A DNA stretch of 64,000 nucleotides, from positions 176,342-240,341 of the forward strand of contig NZ_JAHKNI010000014.1 in assembly GCF_018860155.1 (NCBI RefSeq), read 5' to 3'. A program made the translations under genes and the position numbers. Within the stretch, counting starts at the first letter, position 1; the number at the start of each line of letters is the position of its first letter. The stretch is from Nocardia albiluteola (GTDB lineage Bacteria; Actinomycetota; Actinomycetes; Mycobacteriales; Mycobacteriaceae). The notes beneath the pieces were generated by a model. It did not search any database and was not told where the DNA came from. It worked only from the letters and a program-made list of their open reading frames with translations. This document shows, piece after piece, positions 48,696-57,721 of this stretch.

Positions 48696-49511
48696 CTACA
48701 CGACGTGCACCGTCAGCGAGAAACGCTGGGCCGGTTGGATACCCGGCTCCCAGGAACGCTGGTAGGTCAGCATCAGAGTGGTCGTGCCAGGGGCGGCGGC
48801 GGTGAACGTCCACACCGACGCTCCGCCCACGCCGACGAGCTGCCCCTCGTTCGCGTCGCCGCGGTAGTCCGCATCGCCGGTCTGCTTCACGATGTTCTGG
48901 TCGAGTTGCTGGAGCTGCCAACCGAATCCGGTGCTCGGATTGGCTCGCAGCGACACGATCAGGCGCTGGTTCGGGCTCAGCGAGACATCCTTGCCGTCAG
49001 AGTCCTGGCCGACGTTCACCGGCGCATTCGGTCCGGCGGTGGGCATGACGCCCCGGGGCTCGACACGAATCTCGTTGCCTTGTCCGGCCGGAACCGCCGA
49101 CTCGGGATCCGTGCACCCCACCTCCAGCACCGCGGTGGGGCCGGCCGGGATCATCCACAGCGGCCGCCAGCCCGGATCGGTCCGCGCGGCCGGTGCCCCC
49201 TGCGGCGGATGGAGCGTGAGCCGTTCGCCGACGGAGGTGTCCGTCGCGGTGCATTGCAGCGTGGCTGCGGCCTCGCCCCACGCATCGGGAACCACTATCA
49301 CCAGTACGGCATCGGCGGGCACCGGAACTCGCGCGACCTGCCCCAGCGGAATCCGCACGCCGCTGGGATCGCGTTCGGCCGTAGGCGAATTCGATGTGCC
49401 AGAGACCCCGGACGAGGCTTGCGACCCGCTCGAACATCCGCTGGTACCCAGGACCGCCGAGCTCACCAGGACCACGAGTGCGAGCCATCGGGCACGCCGT
49501 ACCACCGTCAT
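48696..49511 (-). CDS. Lipoprotein with chagasin-like (I42) protease-inhibitor domain
   Basis: This 271-aa protein has a lipoprotein signal (VVLVSSAVLGTSGC, lipidated Cys near residue 26). The C-terminal 110 residues show chagasin-family motifs: the NPTTG-like loop as NPSTGFGWQL, a GGASVWTFTA strand and the Arg/Trp loop in LTYQRSWEPG. Relatives inhibit papain-like Cys proteases. The middle part is unassigned. The start is the ATG at 49511, with GAAGGCG upstream. It would sit outside the membrane and might protect against host or own Cys proteases, which is inference. Confidence 0.72.
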   Translation of the reverse strand: MTVVRRARWLALVVLVSSAVLGTSGCSSGSQASSGVSGTSNSPTAERDPSGVRIPLGQVARVPVPADAVLVIVVPDAWGEAAATLQCTATDTSVGERLTLHPPQGAPAARTDPGWRPLWMIPAGPTAVLEVGCTDPESAVPAGQGNEIRVEPRGVMPTAGPNAPVNVGQDSDGKDVSLSPNQRLIVSLRANPSTGFGWQLQQLDQNIVKQTGDADYRGDANEGQLVGVGGASVWTFTAAAPGTTTLMLTYQRSWEPGIQPAQRFSLTVHVV

Positions 49512-49776
49512 CGCCTTCGAGTCCTCTCGCGCCGCACCCAGCAGGTCATATCGCGAAGGCAGAGCACGGTCGCCGAGAATCCCGCATCGCGCGACGACCA
49601 CCGTCCCCGACCAGAAAACCATCAGTCAGCAATCGACTGGCATTCGATGCGGCAGACGGTATACCCCCCGCCCCCGCCGGCGCAAGCCTGAGATCGGCCC
49701 GGCGCAAGGGATTCGGGCGCACGACCGGGCTCGATCGACGGTGTCCGGGCCGCGCCGGCGAACCGGCACGGTGCAC

Positions 49777-51000
49777 TCAGGTCAGGGGCACCCGGCGCAC
49801 CAGCCCGTCGCGGGCGTCGGCGGCCTCCACCTCGTCGCGGGTGACGCCGAGGATGAACAGCACCGCGTCCAGGAACGGATGCGACAGCGCCGCATCGGCG
49901 ATCTCCCGTAGTGCCGGCTTGGCGTTGAACGCGATCCCCAGGCCCGCCGCGTTGAGCATGTCGATGTCGTTGGCGCCGTCGCCGACCGCGACGGTCTGCT
50001 CCATCGGCACCCCGGTCTCGGCGGCGAAACGCCGCAGCGCCACCGCCTTTGCCGGCCGGTCCACGATCTCCCCGATTACCTTGCCCGTGAGCCGCCCGCC
50101 CACGACCTCGAGCGTATTCGCCTGGACGAAGTCCAGTTCCAGTTCGTGGGCGAGGGGCTCGATCACCTGGCGGAAGCCGCCGGACACCACGCCGCAGCGG
50201 AAGCCCAGCCGGCGCAGCGTGCGAATGGTGGTGCGCGCGCCGGGGGTCAGCTCGATGTTCTCGGCGACCTCGTCGATCACCGATTCGGACAGGCCCGCGA
50301 GCGTGGCCACGCGCTGGCGCAGCGATTCGGCGAAGTCGATCTCGCCGCGCATCGCGGCCTCGGTGACCCTGCGGACCTCGTCCTCGACACCGGCGTGCGC
50401 GGCCAGCATCTCGATCACCTCGCCCTGAATGAGCGTGGAATCCACGTCGAAGACGATGAGCCGCTTGGCGCGCCGGGCCAGCCCCGCGCGCTCGACGGCG
50501 ATATCGATGCTCTCCTTGGCCGCGATCTCGGCCAGGGTGGTGCGCAGCAGGGTTTCCGCGGCCTCGGTGTGCAGGGCGGTGACCATCAGCTCCAGGCCGG
50601 TCACCGGGTAGTCGGCAATGCCGCGGATCGCGTCGATGTTGACGTCCTGGCCGGCCAGCTTGCGGGCGATGACGCTGAACGCCCGTGCGGTCACCGGGCT
50701 ACCCAGCACCACGATCGCATGGGTCGACAGCCGCGCGCCCGTCGCCGAGTCCGCACCGATCTCGACGTCGACCTGCATGCCGATCGATGCCATCGCATCC
50801 TCGAGCTCGTCCTGCAGGCCCTCGGGATCGCCCGGGCAGGACACCAGCACACCGAGGGTGAGGCGGCCGCGAATCACGACCTGTTCCACGTCCAGGAGGC
50901 TGACCCCGTTGTGCGCCAGGGCCGCCAGCAGGACCGAGGTGACGCCGGGCTTATCGGGTCCGGTAACGGTGATCAGCACCGTCGTCTCGGACTGATTCAC
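49777..51000 (-). CDS. serB: Phosphoserine phosphatase SerB with N-terminal ACT domains
   Basis: SerB removes phosphate from phosphoserine in the last step of serine synthesis. This 407-aa protein has two ACT-type domains at residues 5-170 (TVLITVTGPDKPGVTSVLLA for the first), then the HAD phosphatase with DxDST as FDVDSTLIQGEVIEML, motif II VVSGGFRQVIE and motif IV VGDGANDIDML. The layout equals M. tuberculosis SerB2 (Rv3042c), whose ACT domains bind serine. The GTG at 51000 has GAGGGAG upstream. It is followed, in minus-strand direction, by the lipoprotein gene after a 265-base gap. Confidence 0.95.
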   Translation of the reverse strand: MNQSETTVLITVTGPDKPGVTSVLLAALAHNGVSLLDVEQVVIRGRLTLGVLVSCPGDPEGLQDELEDAMASIGMQVDVEIGADSATGARLSTHAIVVLGSPVTARAFSVIARKLAGQDVNIDAIRGIADYPVTGLELMVTALHTEAAETLLRTTLAEIAAKESIDIAVERAGLARRAKRLIVFDVDSTLIQGEVIEMLAAHAGVEDEVRRVTEAAMRGEIDFAESLRQRVATLAGLSESVIDEVAENIELTPGARTTIRTLRRLGFRCGVVSGGFRQVIEPLAHELELDFVQANTLEVVGGRLTGKVIGEIVDRPAKAVALRRFAAETGVPMEQTVAVGDGANDIDMLNAAGLGIAFNAKPALREIADAALSHPFLDAVLFILGVTRDEVEAADARDGLVRRVPLT

Positions 51001-51127
51001 GAATTCGACTCCCTCACGTGGCGCGCTCGGCCGTCGAGCGACGGCACGCTCATTCTCTCAGGTCAATGCCGTTGCGCCGCCCCCCGGTCCGGGTCCGCGT
51101 GGCACGAATCACTCTGCCCCGGAAACG

Positions 51128-51163
51128 ACCGCGGCGGCCGTCCCGTAGGACGACCGCCGCGGT
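51128..51163 (-). terminator. Hairpin terminator after ctaD
   Basis: ACCGCGGCGG (51128-51137) pairs with CCGCCGCGGT (51154-51163), and CGTCC (51139-51143) with GGACG (51148-51152) around a CGTA loop, giving a 16-bp stem with one mismatch. It lies 18 bases beyond the ctaD stop. The length and stability make this a strong candidate. Confidence 0.7.
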
Positions 51164-51180
51164 GCAGTTCCGCATAACGC

Positions 51181-52917
51181 CTAGCTGGAAACCTTGTCCA
51201 GCTCCTTCACGGTGTGGGACTTGGAGCCCCAGCCGACGTGGGCCTCGGCCCGCATCCGCTCCACCATGTGCGGGTAGTGCAGCTCGAACGCGGGGCGCTC
51301 GGACCGGATGCGCGGCAGCTCGTAGAAGTTGTGCCGCGGCGGCGGGCAGGAGGTCGCCCACTCCAGCGAGTTGCCGTAGCCCCACGGATCGTCCACTGTC
51401 ACGACCTCGCCGTAGCGGTAGGACTTGAAGACGTTCCAGATGAACGGCAGCGTCGAGGCGCCCAGGATGAACGCACCGATCGTGGAGACGGTGTTCAGCG
51501 TGGTGAAACCGTCTGTAGGCAGGTAGTCCGCGTAACGACGCGGCATGCCCTCGGCGCCCAGCCAGTGCTGCACCAGGAAGGTGGTGTGGAACCCGACCAT
51601 GGTGGCCCAGAAGTGCCACTTGCCCAGGCGCTCGTCCATCATGCGGCCGGTCATCTTCGGGAACCAGAAGTAGATGCCCGCGAACGTGGCGAACACGATG
51701 GTGCCGAAGAGCACGTAGTGGAAGTGCGCGACCACGAAGTAGGTGTCCGACACGTGGAAGTCGATCGGCGGGCTGGCCAGGATGACGCCGGACAGACCAC
51801 CGAACAGGAACGTCACCAGGAAGCCGACCGAGAACAGCATCGGCGTCTCGAACGTCAGCTGGCCGCGCCACATGGTGCCGATCCAGTTGAAGAACTTCAC
51901 GCCGGTCGGCACCGCGATCAGGAACGTCATGAACGAGAAGTACGGCAGCAGCACCGAGCCGGTGGCGTACATGTGGTGCGCCCACACCGCGATGGACAGC
52001 GCCGCGATACCCAGGGTCGCGTAGACCAGGGTGGTGTATCCGAAGATCGGCTTGCGGCTGAATACCGGGAAGATCTCCGAGACGATGCCGAAGAACGGCA
52101 GCGCGATGATGTACACCTCGGGGTGGCCGAAGTACCAGAACAGGTGCTGGTACAGGATCGCGCCACCATTGGCCGGGTCGTAGATGTGCCCGCCCAGGTG
52201 ACGGTCGTAGGCCAGGCCGAACAGCGCGGCGGTCAGCAGCGGGAACGCCAGCAGCACCAGCACGCTGGTGACGGCGATGTTCCAGGTGAAGATCGGCATG
52301 CGGAACAGCGTCATGCCCGGGCAGCGCAGGCAGACCACGGTGGTGAGCATGTTGACGCCACCGAGGATGGTGCCCAGACCGGAGACGGCCAGACCCAGAA
52401 TCCACAGGTCACCGCCGACACCCGGGGAGTGCACGATGTCCGAGAGCGGGGTGTAGGCCGTCCAGCCGAAGTCCGCGGCGCCGCCGGGGGTAATGAAGCC
52501 CGCGGTCGCCATCGAGGCGCCGAACAGGTACAGCCAGTAGCTGAACGCATTCAGACGCGGGAAGGCGACGTCGGGGGCGCCGATCTGCAGCGGCAGCACG
52601 ATGTTGGCGAAGCCGAACACGATCGCGGTCGCGTAGAACAGCAGCATGATGGTGCCGTGCATGGTGAACAGCTGGTTGAACTGCTCGGGCGAGAGGAACT
52701 GCAGGCCCGGGCGGGCCAGCTCCGCACGCATCAGCAGCGCCATCAAGCCGCCGATCATGAAGAACGACATGGCCGTCACCAGGTACATCACCCCGAGGAC
52801 CTTCGGGTCGGTGGTGGTGACCAACTTGTAGATGAACGAACCCTTCGGACCCAGACGTTTCGGGTACGGCCGAGTCGCTTCCAATTGGGGGACTGGCTGG
52901 GGCTCTACAGCAGTCAC
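51181..52917 (-). CDS. ctaD: Cytochrome c oxidase subunit I (aa3-type)
   Basis: CtaD is the heme-copper core of the terminal oxidase, embedded in the inner membrane and reducing oxygen to water while pumping protons. The 578-aa protein has 12 hydrophobic segments. The low-spin heme His is in LFTMHGTIMLLFYATAIVFG, CuB ligands are in HPEVYIIALPFFGI (with the cross-linked Tyr and the Glu) and WAHHMYATG, and the heme a3/a His pair is in VVAHFHYVLFGTIVF. The GTG at 52917 has AGGAGG four bases upstream. It is divergent from fecB, as in M. tuberculosis (Rv3043c-Rv3044). Confidence 0.97.
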   Translation of the reverse strand: MTAVEPQPVPQLEATRPYPKRLGPKGSFIYKLVTTTDPKVLGVMYLVTAMSFFMIGGLMALLMRAELARPGLQFLSPEQFNQLFTMHGTIMLLFYATAIVFGFANIVLPLQIGAPDVAFPRLNAFSYWLYLFGASMATAGFITPGGAADFGWTAYTPLSDIVHSPGVGGDLWILGLAVSGLGTILGGVNMLTTVVCLRCPGMTLFRMPIFTWNIAVTSVLVLLAFPLLTAALFGLAYDRHLGGHIYDPANGGAILYQHLFWYFGHPEVYIIALPFFGIVSEIFPVFSRKPIFGYTTLVYATLGIAALSIAVWAHHMYATGSVLLPYFSFMTFLIAVPTGVKFFNWIGTMWRGQLTFETPMLFSVGFLVTFLFGGLSGVILASPPIDFHVSDTYFVVAHFHYVLFGTIVFATFAGIYFWFPKMTGRMMDERLGKWHFWATMVGFHTTFLVQHWLGAEGMPRRYADYLPTDGFTTLNTVSTIGAFILGASTLPFIWNVFKSYRYGEVVTVDDPWGYGNSLEWATSCPPPRHNFYELPRIRSERPAFELHYPHMVERMRAEAHVGWGSKSHTVKELDKVSS

Positions 52918-53119
52918 TGATCCTCCTGAAGGTGTGCCTTCTGGTCGTTGTCGTACGTCTGGCTCCTACCTGGCGGATCGGCGCACGGCGAACGACGGGT
53001 TGGCTTTCGCTACTACGGATCGTAAACCGTGGTGCCGCAACCATCGCGCCCGGTCCTACTCAGCGTCGTACTTGGTGTCGTCATTGGGTGTCGCGCCGCC
53101 CGTGTGTACCCTTCCCGGC

Positions 53120-54262
53120 ATGCCGGTGATCGAGGTATTCCGAGCCCGCAACACCAAGCCCCGCGACCGCGCTCACGCACGGCGTTTGCGTGCGGGCTGC
53201 CTGCTGCTGGCGATCACGGTGGCCACGCTTACCGCGTGCGGCAACGGATCCAGCGACAACGCCGGCTCCATCGTGCGCACCACCACCAACGTCGCCGGCG
53301 CCGACGTCGTCGGACTGGAGCGCGACACCGCCAAGGCCTGTCCGCTGCCGAGCGAGCCCGACCAGGCCACGGGCACCCACGCGGTGACCACCCCGAGCGG
53401 AGTCGTGCAGGTACCGGCCGATCCGAAGCGAATCGTCGTGCTGGACACCGCGGCCCTCGACGCGGTGTGTGCCCTGGGGCTGTGGCAGCGGGTCCAGGGC
53501 GCCACCGCGTCCCCCCAGACCGCCGAGCCCGCCAACCCCGGCAGCCAGCCGTCCCCGGCGGTCCCCGGCTCCGCCCCCGAGCCGTCGTACCTGGGATACG
53601 GGCTGCAGATCCTGCCCGACGTCGGTGCCGTCGGCTCCCCGGATGTGGCGAAAATCTCTGCGCGGCAACCCGATCTGATCCTGGGCACGGTGGGCGACGG
53701 CAGTGCCGACGCGCTGCGCGGCGTCGCGCCGACCGTGCTGATCGGCAAGGATTCCAGCTGGCAGGCGAGTTTCAGCGCCTTCGCCGCCGCCCTGGGCCGC
53801 TCGGGCGCGGGCGCCAAGGCGGTCGCCGACTATCACGCCGAGGCGCAGGCGGCCGGCGCCGCGGTTGCCGCGAAGCTCTCGCAGCTCTCGGTGCTGCGAT
53901 TCGACGCCGCGGACACCCAGGTGCAGGGCGACAACAGCTTCGCGGGGGCGGTGCTGGCCGACGCGGACGTGCAGCGTCCCACCGCGCAGCGCGGTCCCTC
54001 GTTCACGGTGAGCGGCGTGAGCACCGCCGACGACAGGCACAAGGTCGAGGGCGATGCCATCTTCGTGATGTTCGACGGCAGCGACGGACTGAGCCACGGC
54101 AAGAAGGTGATGGGCGGCGACGACTGGAAGAAGCTCGGCGCGGTCTCGGACAACCGCACCTTCGTCGTGGACAACACCGTCTGGCACGGCTCGGGTATCA
54201 CCGCCGCGCGGGCCATCCTCGAGGATCTGCGCACGAATCTGAACGGTTACGTCGGCGGCTGA
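53120..54262 (+). CDS. fecB: Iron-siderophore type ABC substrate-binding lipoprotein FecB
   Basis: This 380-aa lipoprotein has a signal with lipobox LTAC near residue 41 and a periplasmic-binding-protein class III fold (RIVVLDTAALDAVCALGLWQ, ISARQPDLILGTVGDGSADA, FVVDNTVWHG). It should bind a ferric siderophore or heme outside the membrane. A Pro/Ala/Ser-rich insert sits at about residues 135-155. The start is the ATG at 53120. The divergent arrangement with ctaD matches M. tuberculosis fecB (Rv3044). No permease or ATPase gene follows. Confidence 0.9.
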   Translation: MPVIEVFRARNTKPRDRAHARRLRAGCLLLAITVATLTACGNGSSDNAGSIVRTTTNVAGADVVGLERDTAKACPLPSEPDQATGTHAVTTPSGVVQVPADPKRIVVLDTAALDAVCALGLWQRVQGATASPQTAEPANPGSQPSPAVPGSAPEPSYLGYGLQILPDVGAVGSPDVAKISARQPDLILGTVGDGSADALRGVAPTVLIGKDSSWQASFSAFAAALGRSGAGAKAVADYHAEAQAAGAAVAAKLSQLSVLRFDAADTQVQGDNSFAGAVLADADVQRPTAQRGPSFTVSGVSTADDRHKVEGDAIFVMFDGSDGLSHGKKVMGGDDWKKLGAVSDNRTFVVDNTVWHGSGITAARAILEDLRTNLNGYVGG

Positions 54263-54283
54263 GCCGATCGGACGCCGCCCGGA

Positions 54284-55117
54284 TCAGTAGATGCGCAATC
54301 CACGGCGGCGCACGATGGCCAGCGCGATCGCGGTGCCGATGACCCACACCAGCAGACCGACGCCCGCGTTCCAGACGAAGCGCAGGTTCCGGTCGAGATG
54401 CGGCAGCAACCGCAGCAGCGGATCGTGCTGGAGGCCGTCGATCGGGGCGATCAGGTAGTACACGCCGTACGGCAGCGCCAGGTGGGCGATCCACAGCACG
54501 GTGGTCCAGCTGCGGAACTCGCGCCAGCGCCGGATCAGCGTCCGCGTCTCGACCGCCAGCAGCACCGAGACGATGTTGCCGACCCCGAGCCAGCACAGCA
54601 GCGGCAGCGCCACCGCGAAGAGCGTTCCGATGAACGGGCGCGGGCGCATCGAATGCGCCAGGATCGCGGTCAGCAGCAGCGTCGGCATGCCCACGATGAC
54701 CAGCAGCGCAAGGTTTTTCGTCAGCAGAATGCCACGCATGGGCATCCCCGCGTCCAGGCTCCTGCGCACCCGCGGCGCATCCAGGCCCAGGACATTCGTG
54801 GTGGTGACGTCGGCCAGGATGAACGTCGCGAAATACGTGCCGACCAGCACCACCCAGCCGAACCGGCGATGGGGATGGGCCAGTGGCGAATACACCAGGT
54901 AAAGCAGTGAGAGCAGAGCGTTGACGCCGACGCCCTCGAGCCAGTACCGCGGCGGGGCGAACGACCAGCGCACCTCGTCGATCACCCGCCGGACCAGGCC
55001 GTCGTCGGGCGATATGGGCGCGGGCGCCGGGTGCACGTGCTGATCACGCAGATATGCCCGCAACCGTCCGTGCGCACCTGACCGGACGTGCTCAGCCCAC
55101 CGAATCGACAAACTCAC
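54284..55117 (-). CDS. Multi-pass membrane protein of unknown function
   Basis: This 277-aa protein has a cytoplasmic N-terminal stretch of about 60 residues and then about six membrane helices (LLSLLYLVYSPLAH, LVGTYFATFILADVTTTNVL, LVIVGMPTLLLTAILAHS, LFAVALPLLCWLGVGNIVSV, LWIAHLALPYGVYYLIAP, VGLLVWVIGTAIALAIV). The layout recalls ABC-2-type permease or exporter membrane domains, but nothing decides it. The GTG at 55117 overlaps the end of the hydrolase gene by 26 bases; a later start is possible. Confidence 0.7.
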   Translation of the reverse strand: MSLSIRWAEHVRSGAHGRLRAYLRDQHVHPAPAPISPDDGLVRRVIDEVRWSFAPPRYWLEGVGVNALLSLLYLVYSPLAHPHRRFGWVVLVGTYFATFILADVTTTNVLGLDAPRVRRSLDAGMPMRGILLTKNLALLVIVGMPTLLLTAILAHSMRPRPFIGTLFAVALPLLCWLGVGNIVSVLLAVETRTLIRRWREFRSWTTVLWIAHLALPYGVYYLIAPIDGLQHDPLLRLLPHLDRNLRFVWNAGVGLLVWVIGTAIALAIVRRRGLRIY

Positions 55118-55934
55118 CTATCTTTGCCGCAATCACCTCGGGAATCCGCTGCGGCAGCAGATGTCCGCCCCCGGAGACCAGCTCGAGGCGGGACCGTGGG
55201 AACCGATCGTGCAGCGCGCGTGCGGTCGAAACCGGCACGACTCTATCGGCCGGGTCGGCCACGATCAATGCGGGTACGTCGATGCCGGCCAGCCGCTCGA
55301 GCCAGCGATCCAGGCTGTCGAACAGTTCCCGCTGCTCCAGGAGCACCGTGCGCCAGACCTGGCCGTGATCGTGCCGGATGTCGGCCAGCGCCTGCCAGGC
55401 CGAGGCCGGGTTCGGGTAGTGCGCCCGATGCTGCCGGGCCAGCCACGGCATCATCGACCACATCGCCATCGACAGCATCGGCCCGGCAACCGGCGCGGCC
55501 AGCACCTCGTCCCAGGTGCCCACGCATCCGGGCCCGATCCCCGCGACGGAAATCAGTCCGCGCACCCGCTCCGGAGCCATCGCCGCGGCGGCCAGTGCGA
55601 CGCCGCCACCGTACGAGTGCCCGGCCAGTACCGCCTCGCGGATGCCCGCGCGATCGAGCCGCTCCAGCAGCCATGCGGCATTGTCCTCGAGGGTGCCCGC
55701 GGGGGATTCGTTGTCGCCGTATCCCGGCCGGTCCCAGGCCAGCCCGCGCACCGAGGGCGGCAGGCACGCCCGCACCCCGTCCCAGGCGTGATGGTCCCCC
55801 GGCTGACCGTGCAGCAGAATCACCGGCGTGGTCGACGTCATCGGCACCGCCTGCTCCAGCCCGGCACGACAGGTCCGCACGGTGCGAGCCGTCACCGGCG
55901 CGGTGCGCCCGATGACGAATTCCGAAGTCTCCAT
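55092..55934 (-). CDS. Alpha/beta hydrolase
   Basis: This 280-aa alpha/beta hydrolase has LLHGQPGDHHAWDGV (oxyanion), the nucleophile Ser in AGHSYGGGVALA, an acid near IVADPADRVVP and the catalytic His in SGGGHLLPQRIPE. It looks like an epoxide-hydrolase/haloperoxidase relative without a decisive feature. The start is the ATG at 55934, with GAGGGCGGG upstream. It overlaps the following membrane-protein gene, so they may be coexpressed. Confidence 0.85.
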   Translation of the reverse strand: METSEFVIGRTAPVTARTVRTCRAGLEQAVPMTSTTPVILLHGQPGDHHAWDGVRACLPPSVRGLAWDRPGYGDNESPAGTLEDNAAWLLERLDRAGIREAVLAGHSYGGGVALAAAAMAPERVRGLISVAGIGPGCVGTWDEVLAAPVAGPMLSMAMWSMMPWLARQHRAHYPNPASAWQALADIRHDHGQVWRTVLLEQRELFDSLDRWLERLAGIDVPALIVADPADRVVPVSTARALHDRFPRSRLELVSGGGHLLPQRIPEVIAAKIGEFVDSVG

Positions 55935-56197
55935 GTCCCGCCCTCTTCCGCACCGCTGTGAAACCCGTTGGCTTGCAGTGGATCCACCTACCGGATCCGC
56001 CGGATTCAACAGTAGGTCCCGAAACTGTAGACCCACCGATGACACCCCGTGCGGTTGCTGTGCGTTCGGTGCGAGACCTCGCTTCACCGCCCGGCGGCCA
56101 GATGATGCCTGCCGCACGACATCTGGCCAACGCGCTGCTCTATGCGGCCGCCCGCGCCGAGTAACCGGGACTCGAGCGTGTGGAGCTCAGTCGGAGT

Positions 56198-56707
56198 TCA
56201 GTACTTCGCCATGAGGTACGAGCCGACGACGATCATGGCGCACGCGGCAAGCCGCTGCGCATTCACTCGGCGGCGCGGGAAGCCCATGACCCCGAAGTGA
56301 TCCATCGCCGTGGCCAGGAACATCTGCCCGGCAATGATCACGGCATTGAACGTGCTGACACCCACGCTGGAGGCAACGGTGATCATCGCGAAGATCGCAG
56401 CCCCACCGGTGAGCCCGCCGAAGGGCGCCCACTTCGGCATGGCCGCGAGGTCGGCCCGGGTCGGCCACCTCCGTTGCGACGAGAACACCAGGGAGACAGC
56501 GAGAATGATGCCGACACCGGTGAGCGCCACCGCATACGAGATCACCCCGCACAGCCACACGTTGTGCAATGCCAGCTTCAGCGAATTCTGACATCCGGCC
56601 TCGACGGAACGCAGCGCGCCGCCGATCAGCATGAACAGGAAAACCAGCGCGATCACCGAGCGCGGCAGCACCCGACGAGCCGTGTCCGGGGCGGAAGTTG
56701 TCGTCAT
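56198..56707 (-). CDS. DMT-superfamily transporter half (DUF606/YdcZ-like), second of pair
   Basis: This 169-aa protein has five hydrophobic segments: RSVIALVFLFMLIGGALRSV, GVISYAVALTGVGIILAVSL, GGLTGGAAIFAMITVASSVG, NAVIIAGQMFLATAMD and AACAMIVVGSYLM. Its sequence parallels the gene just upstream (LRSVEAGCQN, ISYAVALTG, WAPFGGL), so the two are duplicates. DUF606 members often work as pairs forming a heterodimeric small-solute carrier. The ATG at 56707 overlaps the upstream stop by 4 bases. Confidence 0.82.
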   Translation of the reverse strand: MTTTSAPDTARRVLPRSVIALVFLFMLIGGALRSVEAGCQNSLKLALHNVWLCGVISYAVALTGVGIILAVSLVFSSQRRWPTRADLAAMPKWAPFGGLTGGAAIFAMITVASSVGVSTFNAVIIAGQMFLATAMDHFGVMGFPRRRVNAQRLAACAMIVVGSYLMAKY

Positions 56708-57222
56708 CGGGAAACCCTTTCGATCGCCACAGCGGGTACCGAGTCGGCCTCGCCGGAGTCCTTGGCCATGAGGTAGACGGCGGCGCAGATCAGCGCGGCG
56801 GCAACCAGCCGGGGGGCGCTCGCGTGCCGAGTCGCAAATCCCATGAGCCCAAGGTCGTCCATCACCAGCGCCACCAGCATCTCGCTGACGATGACGACCG
56901 CATTGAACGTGGCGACACCCACATATTTGGCCACCGTGATCATGCCGATGACGGCCACGCCGCCGACCAGGCCGCCGAACGGCGCCCACCACGGCATGTG
57001 CCGCAGATCGGCGAGGGTGGGCCACGGCGATTTCGACACCAGGACGGAGATCAGCAAAAAGATCGAAAATCCGGTCAGCGCAACGGCGTAGGAGATGACC
57101 GCACACAGCCACATGTCACGCACGTAGATCTTCTGCGTGTTCTGGCAACCGACCTCGACGGAGCGTAACCCGCCGGCGACGAGGATGAACAGGAATACGA
57201 AACCAAGGGTGAATACGGCCAC
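56704..57222 (-). CDS. DMT-superfamily transporter half (DUF606/YdcZ-like), first of pair
   Basis: This 172-aa protein has five hydrophobic segments, with LRSVEVGCQN, ISYAVALTGFSIFLLISVL, WWAPFGGLVGGVAVIGMITV and FNAVVIVSEMLVALVMD matching the downstream paralogue. The C-terminal tail (GEADSVPAVAIERVSR) is longer and hydrophilic. The GTG at 57222 is the only sensible start. A good promoter with an operator-like palindrome lies about 105 bases upstream. The substrate is unknown. Confidence 0.82.
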   Translation of the reverse strand: MAVFTLGFVFLFILVAGGLRSVEVGCQNTQKIYVRDMWLCAVISYAVALTGFSIFLLISVLVSKSPWPTLADLRHMPWWAPFGGLVGGVAVIGMITVAKYVGVATFNAVVIVSEMLVALVMDDLGLMGFATRHASAPRLVAAALICAAVYLMAKDSGEADSVPAVAIERVSR

Positions 57223-57721
57223 GAGCAGACGACCTTCGGACTAGAGCAGTCATGGACGACGCCACATCCGGCAGGGATTCGCGCATCGGACCGAAGCCGT
57301 GGCGCCGACCACCTACCAGCCAGTGACACAACTAACGTACCGCCAAACAACGGCACTATCAATAGTGTCAGATACTCCAGCTTCGATGACACGACACGCA
57401 CCAGGCGATCCGCGCGACCCTCATACCCCGGCGTCGGCCGGACTGGACGGACTTCCGATCCCGGTGGGCCAGTTCATATTCGGTCGCACACAGGACACTT
57501 CCGATCTACTGCGGCCCCCCTCACCGCCGTTCCCTCGACCACAGCTACGGACCGACAGGTCGACGAATCCCACGCAGCCGCACATCAGCGCCCGCCATGA
57601 CACGATCATGATGCGCCCGGCTCGTCGCCGCTCGCGAATTCTCCTCGTACTCACTATCTTGCTGCTGAAGTCCGAGGCCGGTCACGTGCCACGGCGGTCT
57701 CGATTGCCTGCAGGAGTTCTC
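57223..57721. other. Intergenic region between DMT pair and type VII accessory locus
   Basis: Apart from the DMT promoter and operator I see no gene. An open frame continuous with the next gene reaches 57299, but its sequence is Pro/Arg-rich without family features, so I treat it as untranslated. Confidence 0.4.
57334..57367 (-). promoter_or_regulatory. Promoter and palindromic operator of the DMT pair
   Basis: On the minus strand TTGATA (57357-57362), a 17-base spacer and TACGTT (57334-57339) form a promoter. The -35 box lies inside the palindrome CACTATCAATAGTG (57354-57367). An AT-rich palindrome over a promoter in GC-rich DNA is a typical repressor site. No regulator gene adjoins, so the repressor is encoded elsewhere. 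Confidence 0.55.

Noticed and set aside
56039..56164. 41-aa plus-strand reading frame (MTPRAVAVRSVRDL...)
   Set aside because: It has no ribosome site, no recognised family and lies in the upstream region of two minus-strand genes; too weak to call.
57299..57721. N-terminal extension of the WXG-like gene
   Set aside because: The extra 141 residues are Pro/Arg-rich without family features, while a good AGGAG precedes the TTG at 57722.
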